Shown here in pieces: positions 10,261 through 17,022 of a stretch of DNA of 17,219 nucleotides (position 1 is its first letter; each line of letters opens with the position of its first letter). Below the pieces are notes generated by a model. That model made no database searches, was not told the DNA's origin, and worked only from the letters and a program-made list of their open reading frames with translations. A program made the position numbers and the translations under genes. Source of the DNA: Irpex lacteus (taxonomy: Eukaryota > Basidiomycota > Agaricomycetes > Polyporales > Irpicaceae). Location of the stretch: contig MQVO02000180.1 in the NCBI GenBank assembly GCA_001986395.2, positions 1 through 17,219 on the forward strand, given 5' to 3'.

Positions 10261-11135
10261 CAGTAAAGATTACTATTTAATTTAAAAAAAACTTTATTTT
10301 CCCGGTTCAAAAAGAACTTTAGGTTTTAAACTCATCAGTCAAAACATTGGTTTTGAACCTTAGAGGCCGCTTAACATAAGGAGGTTTAACCTTTCCTTAT
10401 AACCCTTTCGTATTCGGCGAGAAGTATTATAACTTCTTTTTACGTTACTCATGTCAGCATTATCTCTTCAGTATCCTATAAATAATGAAACACTATTTAA
10501 TTTCAGGTTTCCTGAATGTTCTACTACCTAGATTTAGAATAGAATTATTTGACTATTCTAAAGCAACACGATATCGGTTGATTATTTAAGACCCGTTAAA
10601 TTTTCGGTGCGACATTCTGAAGACTGATACGTTGTTACAAACGGTCATTAAAAGATAGCGACTACCAGGCTCACTTTACAGTTGCGTTCAATTTTGCTAC
10701 TACCTTAATTTCACTTAATAATCATTTGGGACCTTGATTCGTGTTCTCGGCTGTTTCCGTCTTGACTACCCACCTTAGCATGAGTAGTCTGAATATCTAT
10801 CATCAATTTATGTAATTCCGAGATTCTCTTCCATTGGTAAGATTTTTACGTCCCCGCAACTTAAACATTGATTATAATTAAAAATTATAATTTATTTGGA
10901 ATGAGTGCTGTACCTTCATAAATTTTGTATAGATGTCATACCTACATATGTTTCGTAGAAAACCAGCTATCACTAGGTCAGATTGGCATTTCACCGCTTC
11001 CCTAAACTCATCGGAGAATTATGCAACATTCACCCGTTCGATCCATTCATCATTTAAGATTAAAATCTGGTCTAGGGAAGATCACCTAGCTTCGGGTCTA
11101 ATAGAAGTAACTTATCCAACACTAATTTAGTAATA

Positions 11136-11187
11136 CCCCAAAAACACTAGTAATTATAAATAATTCTAACTAGTTTTTTTGGGGGGT
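11136..11187. repeat. Palindromic element 9 inserted in rnl
   Basis: CCCCAAAAACACTAGTAATTA, AATAATT, then CTAACTAGTTTTTTTGGGGGG. Recognisable rRNA blocks lie on both sides (GAAGCTAGGTGATCTTCC complement region to the left, domain II GTACC block to the right). The copy is therefore within the mature gene. Confidence 0.85.
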
Positions 11188-11567
11188 TTTACTAATTAAA
11201 TTTTATGTCCAGTCGCTTCGCTAGGGCTTTTAACCTTGCTACTCCCATTAACTTGCTGACCCATTATGCAAAAGGTACGCCGTCATTTTAAAAAACTTCG
11301 ACTGCTTATAGAGTTACTAATTCAAGACTATTTCACAATGTCTATAACATTACTTTTTTCAACTTTTCCTTCACAGTACTTTTCACTATCGCTAATTTAT
11401 AATACTTAGCCTTAGAGGATGGTTCCCCTATATTCCGACAAGTTAACTCTCATCGTACTTTATATTTTTATTAGAATATTAATTTAATATTCGATAATTT
11501 TTTTAATTACACAGGACTTTCACCTTCTTTGGTTACTTTATTCATACTTATTTATTTAATATTTCTT

Positions 11568-11601
11568 CCCTTTTTTTTTTATTATTAAATAAATAAAAAG
11601 G
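11568..11601. repeat. A/T hairpin inside rnl domain I
   Basis: CCC, T10, ATTATTAAATAAAT, AAAAA, GG. It lies between two conserved domain I blocks of rnl. Confidence 0.6.
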
Positions 11602-12138
11602 TACATAAGATAAATACTATAAAATATTTTTATTATTACTTTAATTGTAAAAATTATCTTTTAGGCTAATCCGATTTCACTCACCATTACTCTCGGAGTC
11701 TCGGTTGATTTCCTTTCCTTTCCTTACTGAAATGGTTTACTTCAGGAAGTTTAAATATAAAGGTTTCCCTTAGGATCGCCACTTTATTTATCCGTCCAGC
11801 CCCTCTCCCCCCTAAAGATGATAGAGGATAGAGGATATTGGACAGTGGCTTTTTGGTTTTATACCTCCTTTTTTATAAATTTGCTAGTTATCCTTAAATA
11901 ACTCCTTTAAAATACTATTTGATGTTAACTATATTGTCATCGATTCTTTTATTATTAAAAAAAGTTTTTTGTTTTATTTAATTTATTTTTATTTGGGTTA
12001 TCTATTAAAATTCGGCTTAAATTTAACAGCTCCCCGACGAAGTGTGGGACTTCAAAGAGTACCAGGAGCCGAGAGGCAGATTGTTTATTGATTCTGTATG
12101 TACACAAATTTCTTCCAGATTTGGTATCCATAGTAACC

Positions 12139-12169
12139 ACTCCCCCCTAAATTAAAAAAGTATTGATTG
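12139..12169. repeat. Dispersed direct repeat R1, copy 1
   Basis: ACTCCCCCCTAAATTAAAA followed by AAGTATTGATTG. A second copy with one C fewer lies at 14364-14393 and a partial copy at 13695-13716. Copy 1 sits at the 5' end of rnl. Confidence 0.8.
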
Positions 12170-12198
12170 AAGGGGGGAAAGCTTTATAGTTGTTGAAG

Positions 12199-12528
12199 GT
12201 CTATGCTAATTATATTACCCTAACTATCTCTACAGTAGTATTAATTCTATCACTACAGATATGGTATTCCTTCTATATTTCTTTAAGTTAATATAAAGCA
12301 GTAGAGGATTATGTTACCTTATTGTCATCTACATATGGAGCCATTAATCTATACATAGTTATACTTACTACCTTTATAACGCCTATCTATGTACTAGCTA
12401 GTTGGAATAATGTATATCATAATGTACCTGCATTTATAATTGCTATATTTGTAGTGCTAGATATTCTTCTTTTTGATATTTTATTTTAAGTACCTCCCCT
12501 ATTCTTTTTATTAATAATTACCTTCATT
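12199..12528 (+). pseudogene. nad4: nad4 fragment A (N-terminal/middle part)
   Basis: NAD4 is a proton-pumping membrane subunit of complex I. One frame reads VYANYITLTIST, GAINLYIVILTTFITPIYVL (from 12340), ASWNNVYHNVPAFIIAIFVV, LDILLFDILF and VPPLFFLLIITF. This matches the family pattern DGIS-YLVVLTTFITPI ... LVLDLLLFYIFFE-PPLFLLI. Stops replace residues at TAA 12289-12291 and at the conserved Glu of FFE (TAA 12487-12489). The N-terminus and most of the protein are missing. Leu codons are mainly CTA/CTT, unlike fragment B. Similarity ends near 12528, where possible intron-like sequence starts. Confidence 0.75.
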
Positions 12529-12529
12529 T

Positions 12530-12800
12530 GTTCGATCCACCGCATGTAGCTGTGAAGCTTCAGTCCTGTCAGAGGTGAAGCCCGGAGAATAGAAGAAAGT
12601 AACCACTGTTGTCAGATCCCGTAGTGAAGTCATAACCAAAGTATTATAACCATCTGATGTGTGAATCTTTACACGAGTGTTAAATAGTAGCCGCAGTGCT
12701 TCAACAGTACTAGATGTGGACGTTGCTTCAGACTAAAACAGAAATCACCGTTGGACTTAATATGGAAGGATCCTTCAGCAATAGTAAATCTACTACCATC
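12530..12800 (+). other. GC-richer structured RNA-like segment, possible group II intron remnant
   Basis: No reading frame is evident, but the composition is clearly GC-richer than its surroundings. Strings such as GGTGAAGCCCGGAGAATAG, AAAGTAACCACTG and GTGAAGTCATAACC resemble group II intron domain I in style. It lies between two nad4 fragments, where an intron could have been. No GTGYG 5' end or domain V could be identified, so the call is tentative. The GTGAAGTCATAACC string also faintly recalls the 3' end of small-subunit rRNA. Confidence 0.3.
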
Positions 12801-12830
12801 CAAAAAAAACTAGTTAGAATTATTTTAGGG
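12800..12830. repeat. Half palindromic element 10 (left arm)
   Basis: CCAAAAAAAACTAGTTAGAA runs into unrelated sequence. A separated partner TAATTCTAACTAATACCC occurs near 12887-12904, so an insertion may have split the element. Confidence 0.6.
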
Positions 12831-12833
12831 TAC

Positions 12834-12868
12834 AGACTGTGTAATTTATTTAATTTTATTTTAAGTAG
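12834..12868. repeat. 35-bp direct repeat R2, copy 1
   Basis: AGACTGTGTAATTTATTTAA followed by TTTTATTTTAAGTAG. An identical 35-bp copy is at 13660-13694. This copy is inside the split palindromic element 10; copy 2 follows nad4 fragment B. Confidence 0.88.
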
Positions 12869-12999
12869 AGGGTCTATTTAACAATATAATTCTAACTAAT
12901 ACCCTTGTGGAATATGGATAGACTAAGTAAATAGCTATCTTATTATTTATTCTAATTCTCTTTAACCAAAGGTAATAAATACTCTATTTATTTAACTGA

Positions 13000-13084
13000 G
13001 TGTCCTCCCTCCAATTAACTTGGGTTCCAAAGAGTTAAGATTAGTAATAGAGGGATCCCCTTGTGTCCTCCCTCCAATTAACTT
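13000..13084. repeat. Pair of 22-bp direct repeats
   Basis: GTGTCCTCCCTCCAATTAAC plus TT occurs at 13000-13021 and again at 13063-13084. The 63-bp spacing suggests a local tandem duplication. Confidence 0.85.
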
Positions 13085-13110
13085 ACAAATAATAACTAAA
13101 GAATCAGAGT

Positions 13111-13158
13111 CCCAAAAACACTAGGAATTAGAATTCATTCTAATTAGTTTTTTGGGGG
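13111..13158. repeat. Palindromic element 11
   Basis: CCCAAAAACACTAGGAATTA, GAATTC at the centre, then TCTAATTAGTTTTTTGGGGG. The copy is nearly perfect. Confidence 0.85.
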
Positions 13159-13421
13159 ATTGTTAGAATAAGAATAAATTTAATTAAACAATTAAAATAA
13201 ATTAATGTTTGTTCTCTCAAAGATGAGTAAAGTTAAAGAATTTAAAGGGAGCTAGCGATTAATAATAAATAATCTTAGAATAATATTTTTATAATTATTT
13301 AACTCTTTTCCCTACTCTATTTATTTAACTCTTCAAAAGAATAATAGTTTATTGTAATCACTCTCCACTCCACTTTAGTGGCTAGTGGCTTAATAAATTA
13401 TTTAATTATTTTGGTAGGGGT

Positions 13422-13449
13422 TATTAAAATTTAATTAAATTTTAATTAG
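13422..13449. repeat. A/T palindrome TTAAAATTTAATTAAATTTTAA
   Basis: The same core occurs inside composite element 8 (8438-8469) and at 16217-16240. It immediately precedes nad4 fragment B. Confidence 0.75.
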
Positions 13450-13454
13450 GGCAC

Positions 13455-13640
13455 CTATAATAACATTAAGACAAACTGATCTGATAGTTATAGTAGCTTA
13501 GAGTTCTTTATCTCATATGGCTGTATGTATATTAAGTATATTCTCTTATAGTATCACAGGTTTAACTGGTAGTTTAGTATTATCAGTAGCTCATGGTTTT
13601 GTATCATCAGGTCTACTTATTAAAGTAGGAGAAAGGGGAA
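13455..13640 (+). pseudogene. nad4: nad4 fragment B
   Basis: The frame reads ITLRQTDLIVIVA, stop, SSLSHMAVCILSIFSYSITG and SLVLSVAHGFVSSGLL. This is the conserved NAD4 core (TLR-TD--IIAYSSVSHMAVC ... SLAHGFVSSGLF). The stop TAG 13499-13501 stands where Tyr is expected (TAT/TAC to TAG). Similarity stops near 13633 and the 35-bp repeat R2 follows. Leu is mostly TTA here, in contrast to fragment A. The fragment lacks both ends and cannot be a working gene alone. Confidence 0.85.
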
Positions 13641-13659
13641 TAAGATTAAAAAGAAAGAA

Positions 13660-13694
13660 AGACTGTGTAATTTATTTAATTTTATTTTAAGTAG
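13660..13694. repeat. 35-bp direct repeat R2, copy 2
   Basis: Identical over 35 bases to 12834-12868. It abuts a copy of R1 (ATTAAAAAAGTATTGATTG from 13695). Confidence 0.88.
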
Positions 13695-13724
13695 ATTAAA
13701 AAAGTATTGATTGTCTTTATTTGC
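13695..13724. repeat. Dispersed direct repeat R1, partial copy
   Basis: ATTAAAAAAGTATTGATTG plus TCTTTATTTGC, identical over 30 bases to 14375-14404. Copy 1 at 12151-12169 shares only the first 19 bases. Confidence 0.85.
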
Positions 13725-14015
13725 ATCAACAAAATCTCAGTCTCAGTAAAGTATTTCTAGTGCATGTGTTAGAAGTGTTGTTGGTAGTACTCAGCAGTGA
13801 ACTGGTATGTATAGAAAAGTATAATAAAGATTTAGAAAGTGGAGTAATAAGTAATGAATGTAAATTTAGAGTACCGTAGTGAAAACAATCTATATCTCTC
13901 TAATGAGGAATTAATATTATTGGGTTAGAATTAGTTATTCTTCTATCAAATAACAGTAATTTAATAGAAGTTAAGGTAATAAAAAGGATAAATTAAAAAA
14001 GTACTTCCAACAAAG

Positions 14016-14032
14016 AGCCTAGTTTTTTTGGA
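14016..14032. repeat. Half palindromic element 12 (right arm)
   Basis: GAGCCTAG, T7, GGA. It equals the variant right arm of composite element 8 (8468-8484) and sits just upstream of the unknown ORF at 14036. Confidence 0.55.
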
Positions 14033-14035
14033 TAG

Positions 14036-14374
14036 ATTTATAAACCATTCTATACTTTTATCTGTTATCTAGAAATTATACAAAGAGTTATTGAAAATGA
14101 AAAACAAGATTTTACTGTTATACATAGACATAATAATATATCTGATGCATACGTAGAAAGAATTATAAATACATTCCAACATCTTACATGAAAATGGGCG
14201 TTGTGTTCTAGTATTATATAATATATCTATAAACTCGAAGAATATAAAAATATAGCTAAAATAATACATAATACTATTCTTGATAGAGAATACCCTGCCG
14301 ATTATATAGATAAAAGTACAAATATATTATATTCGGATTGATGCAAATGGTACTCGTCTTGACACTCCCCCTAA
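14036..14374 (+). pseudogene. Unrecognised hydrophilic ORF with one in-frame TAA, TGA as Trp
   Basis: One frame is open for about 112 codons if TGA is Trp. It contains YLEIIQRVIENEKQDFTVIH, NNISDAYVERIINTFQHLTW, then TAA 14219-14221, KLEEYKNIAKIIHNTILDRE and YPADYIDKSTNILYSDWCKW. It ends at TAA 14372-14374, inside repeat R1. There are no membrane segments and charged helical stretches dominate. TGA falls at three places where Trp fits (about 14189, 14336, 14360). I do not recognise the family. It is flanked by a palindromic half arm and by R1, as though moved as a unit. The single TAA may be decay or an error. Confidence 0.4.
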
Positions 14375-14404
14375 ATTAAAAAAGTATTGATTGTCTTTAT
14401 TTGC
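14364..14404. repeat. Dispersed direct repeat R1, copy 2
   Basis: ACTCCCCCTAAATTAAAAAA then GTATTGATTGTCTTTATTTG. It matches 12139-12169 at its left part and 13695-13724 at its right part, so it is the longest version. Confidence 0.85.
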
Positions 14405-14594
14405 TTTTATCGGAGATTCCTCATTCTAGTAAACTTTATTACTATACAAATATATCGTATTATTCCCTTCATATCTTAAGGTTCCAATCCCCTTTAGCTT
14501 TACAAGTATTTGATGAGACTATATTTAAGATTAGAAGACTGATTATCCTCCAACCACGACCTCTTAGATTCTAAGTGGATTGTCTTAATACTCA
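14405..14594. other. Junction region upstream of the nad5 segment
   Basis: No gene was recognised. AAGGTTCCAATCCCCTT near 14480 has the form of a T arm but no tRNA fits around it. nad5 homology begins abruptly near 14595-14604. Confidence 0.4.
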
Positions 14595-15524
14595 GATAAT
14601 CTTCTAGGAGGTCTGGTTAACTTCCTACCATTTACCTACACAGCTATCCTTATCGGATCTCTATCTCTAATGGCTCTACCATTTATGACAGGGTTCTACA
14701 GTAAGGATCTAATCCTTGAAGTAGCTCTAGGACAATACGAAGTATCTGGTACAATGCATACTGGCTGGGAACAATTTCAGCTGTATTCACAGCCTTCTAT
14801 TCATTCCGACTAGTATCACTAACATTCTTTACAACACCTAATGCCCCTAAGGGTTACTATCTACATGCTCACGAAGCACCTATGATCATTGTAATTCCTC
14901 TGGTAATTCTATCAATCATGTCAATTGTATTTGGTTACATTGCAAAGGACATGTATGTGGGAGTAGGTACAGATTTCCTATCAACTGCTCTATACCAACA
15001 CCCTAACCACATTACACTGATTGAAGCTGAATTCGGACTACCTCTACTAATGAAGCTACTACCTGCTATTGGTAGCCTATTCGGTGCTGGTCTAGCACTA
15101 TATCTATACCATGTGGTACCTGCATTCACAATTGGTCTAACAAACGGACCTATTGGATATGCTGTATACTCATTCCTTAACGCAAAGTGGTACTGGGACG
15201 CACTATTCAACGGTTTCATTATCAGTGCTTCACTACGAGTTGGACTTGTTATCTCTAAGGTTCTTGACCGAGGAGTTATCGAACTAGCTGGACCATACGG
15301 TCTAAGTACAGTTCTAACAGGAAACAGGTCGATCTGTAGCTGCTTACGACACAGGTGTTATTACATCATACGCTCTATACATCATGCTAGGGCTTGTATC
15401 ACTAATCGGATCATTTAAGAACAGTACTCGAACACTTATTGAAACAGGACAATGTACTACTGCTAATAAGAAGGGTGCTCTAACAGTACAAGTATGGATT
15501 AGTCAACGAACTACTGCAATTTAA
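14595..15524 (+). CDS. nad5: NADH dehydrogenase subunit 5, C-terminal half, two compensating shifts
   Basis: NAD5 is an antiporter-like proton-pumping subunit of complex I. Clear family sequence starts near 14604: [51 protein letters not shown], then [13 protein letters not shown]. The open frame from 14882 holds the terminal membrane segments ([37 protein letters not shown]) and [15 protein letters not shown] missing G near 14757 (ATGCATAC, expected ATGGCATAC) and an extra A near 15323 (GGAAACAGG) cancel. The stop is TAA 15522-15524. The product would be about 309 residues against some 650 for full NAD5, so the N-terminal half is absent and no start codon is evident. Leu is CTA/CTT/CTG without a TTA, Arg is CGA and Lys AAG, very unlike cox1. 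It may be a downstream exon, a transferred segment or a truncated copy. Confidence 0.9.
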
Positions 15525-15575
15525 TCATCAATACTCCCATCAATTAAGTTTAAGTTTTAATTAAAAGTGGGTAAA

Positions 15576-15764
15576 ATGGAGACGGAAGAGGTAGATAAAA
15601 TCAAGGGTCAGATGGCTCATTGCAGAGAAACCGGGTTGCATTTTAATATTTATAGTGGGAAATATCCTATTCATTTACAACTTACCCCTCATAATGCCGA
15701 AAATACTCATGACAGTGTCATGAATGGGCCTAATTATAGAGATTATGGGTTATGCCTAATTTAA
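15576..15764 (+). CDS. Small unrecognised ORF (62 codons)
   Basis: The ATG at 15576 opens METEEVDKIKGQMAHCRETG and the frame runs to TAA after NGPNYRDYGLCLI. GTG at 15567 could extend it by three codons. The protein would be hydrophilic with several His and Cys and no membrane segment. It is GC-richer and longer than expected by chance in this AT-rich DNA, and it lies between nad5 and an inverted nad4L remnant. I do not recognise it. It could be the end of a longer protein whose start has been lost. Confidence 0.35.
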   Translation: METEEVDKIKGQMAHCRETGLHFNIYSGKYPIHLQLTPHNAENTHDSVMNGPNYRDYGLCLI

Positions 15765-15779
15765 TAAATGAAAATGGGG

Positions 15780-15920
15780 TCCTATAGCACTTTCAGCTCC
15801 TGCAGTAGCAATAATAATAATAATTGAATAAATTTGTCCAATTGTATCGTTATCATTATAAGCCATAACTAGAACTAGAATGGTTACAGAAAGAAGCATC
15901 AGTTCAATAATCACAATGAG
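15780..15920 (-). pseudogene. nad4L: nad4L fragment, inverted relative to nad5
   Basis: On the minus strand the frame reads LIVIIELMLLSVTILVLVMA, DNDTIGQIYSIIIIIIATAG and AESAIG. This is the core of NAD4L (SIEIMLLAVTFLVL ... GQ-YAIYIIAIAGAESAIG), a small membrane subunit of complex I. The start and the last 10-15 residues are missing and the family Tyr of IYII is lost in an Ile run. In many fungi nad4L directly precedes nad5 on the same strand. Here the remnant is downstream of nad5 and on the opposite strand, so a rearrangement has occurred. Confidence 0.8.
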
Positions 15921-15948
15921 TTAAATTAAAAAATAATTAGATATATAA

Positions 15949-16197
15949 TTAAAATATAAAATAAAATAAGAGAATTATTTTATGGGAGCCTCTGTTACCT
16001 CCATTATTTACACCACTGTTACCTCCAATATTTCCACCACTGTTCCCGCTATTACCATTATTATTACTAGCATTATCATTTCTTCTCCCACGTATACTTT
16101 GTTCAACTGCAGCTCCAGCACCTACAACACCAGCTCCTTTAACAATTCCATTGATAATTTTTTCACCTATTTTCTTTCCTGGATAAAAAAAGTAAAA
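15949..16197 (-). CDS. Unrecognised Gly/Asn-rich ORF (partial, no clear start)
   Basis: The minus-strand frame is open from 16197 to TAA at 15951-15949. It reads PGKKIGEKIINGIVKGAGVV, GAGAAVEQSIRGRRNDN, then the low-complexity NNNGNSGNSGGNIGGNSGVN, and ends HKIILLFYFIF. The KxIGEKIINGIVKGAGxxGAG part looks like an amphipathic or glycine-zipper helix, followed by an Asn/Gly/Ser linker. A TAG at 16198-16200 precedes it and the first possible starts are non-ATG. The plus-strand frame in the same place is only its shadow. The family is not recognised. The Gly/Asn flavour recalls INNIGRGINNSVNAFG in the unknown ORF near 3400, but no homology is claimed. Confidence 0.4.
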   Translation of the reverse strand, partial: FYFFYPGKKIGEKIINGIVKGAGVVGAGAAVEQSIRGRRNDNASNNNGNSGNSGGNIGGNSGVNNGGNRGSHKIILLFYFIF

Positions 16198-16216
16198 CTA
16201 ACTAGCTTGTGTGGGT

Positions 16217-16240
16217 AATTAAAATTTAATTAAATTTTAA
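16217..16240. repeat. A/T palindrome TTAAAATTTAATTAAATTTTAA
   Basis: Same core as at 13422-13449 and within 8438-8469. It separates the Gly/Asn-rich ORF from the rps3-like piece. Confidence 0.75.
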
Positions 16241-16275
16241 TAACTATCTTATTTTATTATTTTTGTCATCTTCCA

Positions 16276-16371
16276 TCTCACATTTGTGGTATTCGTATTC
16301 AACTATCAGGAAGACTTGCCACAGAACGAGTTATCCCTCGTGTTACGAAAAATGTGAATGTGTTTGGATAA
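16276..16371 (+). pseudogene. rps3: rps3-like C-terminal fragment
   Basis: The frame reads HICGIRIQLSGRLATERVIP, then RVTKNVNVFG and TAA 16369-16371. The pattern G-I-L-SGRL----VIPR is typical of the C-terminal part of fungal mitochondrial ribosomal protein S3. Only about 30 codons are visible and nothing upstream can be joined. The call rests on a short motif. Confidence 0.5.
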
Positions 16372-16430
16372 TAAAAGTAAAGTAAAGAATATATGTCACC
16401 TCTTCCGAGAGAAATAAAAGTTTTTCTTTT

Positions 16431-16458
16431 TATAATTCTAACTAGTTTTTTTTGGGGA
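16431..16458. repeat. Half palindromic element 13 (right arm)
   Basis: TATAATTCTAACTAG, T8, GGGG. It lies exactly at the point where nad2 similarity on the minus strand stops. Confidence 0.75.
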
Positions 16459-16702
16459 TTGTGTAACAGTAGTTGCATGAATTAGACCTGTAGTATAGTC
16501 CAACTCCTACAACAAATGATTTTAGAGACACTGTACTAAAAACAATTGTATGATAGTGCTGCTGCAAATAGCAGTGCGATAACTACGTTTCGTGTAAATA
16601 GAGTAGCTGAGATTGTAGCCTTTTGTACTAGAGCGTTTTGTGGTTCAGTAGAAATTGCTGTAGAAGATAGCGGAATCGCTAGTACAAGAGCAAAAAAGTA
16701 AT
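16459..16702 (-). pseudogene. nad2: nad2 N-terminal fragment ending at a palindromic arm
   Basis: On the minus strand the sequence reads FALVLAIPLSSTAISTEPQN, ALVQKATISATLFTRNVV and ALLFAAALSYN. After one base shift it continues VFSTVSLKSFVVGVGLY, and after another GLIHATTVTQ. The last part matches the NAD2 pattern GIGIYGGLFHVTTVTQS of fungi. The rest of nad2 is missing and is replaced by palindromic element 13. A start (ATA, with one T removed) near 16705 is possible. Leu is CTA/CTT and Arg CGA, as in nad5. nad2 encodes a proton-pumping subunit of complex I. Confidence 0.65.
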
Positions 16703-16964
16703 TGTATGCTTGATTGAGTATGTACTATCGTCTAAGGATTGTGCCAGAAGCAAAATATAATATATACAAGTTACGCTGATCGAACGAGTATTAACCGCTA
16801 CTCTATATGATATAAGCTTTACTAGTAAGGCGAAAAGTAATTACCATTATACAACACTTGCTTTCCATTGATAATGGTAGAGCACCGCAGAAGAGTAGAA
16901 CTTTTATCGCCTTGTCTGAAGCAAGGTAGTTACCTTTAATCTAGCAGTGCTAGTATATTAGACT
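16703..16964. other. tRNA-like debris without an intact tRNA
   Basis: The plus-strand string AATGGTAGAGCACC (about 16874-16887) is a typical tRNA D arm, and the minus strand has ACTCGTTCGATCAGCG near 16770 like a T arm. Neither is embedded in a full cloverleaf that I can fold. No protein gene is evident. Confidence 0.35.
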
Positions 16965-17022
16965 AGTGAGGGGACTTTAACCTTTACGGCGTAGAAGCCA
17001 CATGTTAAGCGAAGCTGTCACT
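16965..17022 (-). tRNA. Possible tRNA-Arg (UCU) or tRNA remnant
   Basis: On the minus strand AGTGA pairs with TCACT as a short acceptor. GTGGC-TTCTAC-GCCGT forms an anticodon arm with a 6-base loop containing TCT, and GG-TTAAAGT-CC forms a weak T arm. The D arm is poor and the total length is below 65 bases. The loop would be normal if one T were missing. It may be a broken tRNA. Confidence 0.3.

Larger units (their letters stand above)
8785..12150 (-). rRNA. rnl: Large-subunit ribosomal RNA
   Basis: The complement shows universal 23S-type blocks in order. Near the 3' end is the sarcin-ricin loop AGTACGAAAGGATC (about 9030-9045). Next are CTAGGGATAACAGGCT of the peptidyl-transferase domain (9241-9256), GGTTCGGCTGTTCGCCG (about 9138-9154), and GCGTACCTTTTGCATAATGG with GTCAGCAAG of domain II (about 11258-11285). 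AGGGGAACCATCCTCTAAGG lies at about 11410-11430 and GAAATCAACCGAGACTC at about 11695-11712. The 5' end is set from ACTATGGATACC near 12130 and CGGGGAGCTGTTAAAT near 12030, the counterparts of domain I. Both ends are uncertain by tens of bases. The gene is about 3.3 kb with no clear group I intron. Variable regions carry A/T hairpins (10054-10078, 11568-11601), a GC hairpin (10228-10260) and a full palindromic element (11136-11187). Confidence 0.95.
12831..13454. other. Repeat-rich non-coding stretch between nad4 fragments
   Basis: No gene was recognised. It contains R2, a 22-bp direct repeat (13000-13021 and 13063-13084, GTGTCCTCCCTCCAATTAAC core), palindromic element 11 and a TTAAAATTTAATTAAATT palindrome at 13422-13449. 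Confidence 0.6.
13641..14035. other. Repeats and unassigned open patches
   Basis: R2 copy 2 (13660-13694) runs into R1 partial copy (13695-13724). From about 13795 to 13890 and from 13920 to 13985 there are protein-like patches (SELVCIEKYNKDLESGVISN, GLELVILLSNNSNLIEVKVI) interrupted by stops. No family was recognised. A palindromic half arm (GCCTAG, T7, GGA) is at 14018-14032. Confidence 0.4.

Noticed and set aside
10092..11130. ORFs at 10092-10310 (-) and 10933-11130 (+)
   Set aside because: Both lie inside rnl, and the conserved rRNA blocks explain the sequence.
11955..12140. Minus-strand ORF of 61 codons
   Set aside because: It coincides with the 5' domain of rnl, including the CGGGGAGCTG block.
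13000..13084. CRISPR-like direct repeats
   Set aside because: There are only two units, in a mitochondrial context, so a local duplication is enough.
14069..14269. Minus-strand ORF of 66 codons
   Set aside because: It is antisense to the longer code-4 frame at 14036-14374 and is dominated by Tyr/Ile/Phe from AT bias.
14935..15219. Minus-strand ORF of 94 codons
   Set aside because: It is antisense to conserved nad5.
15982..16218. Plus-strand Thr/Ser/Ile-rich ORF of 78 codons
   Set aside because: It is the shadow of the Gly/Asn-rich minus-strand frame. Thr/Ile repeats on this strand arise from its GGT/AAT codons.
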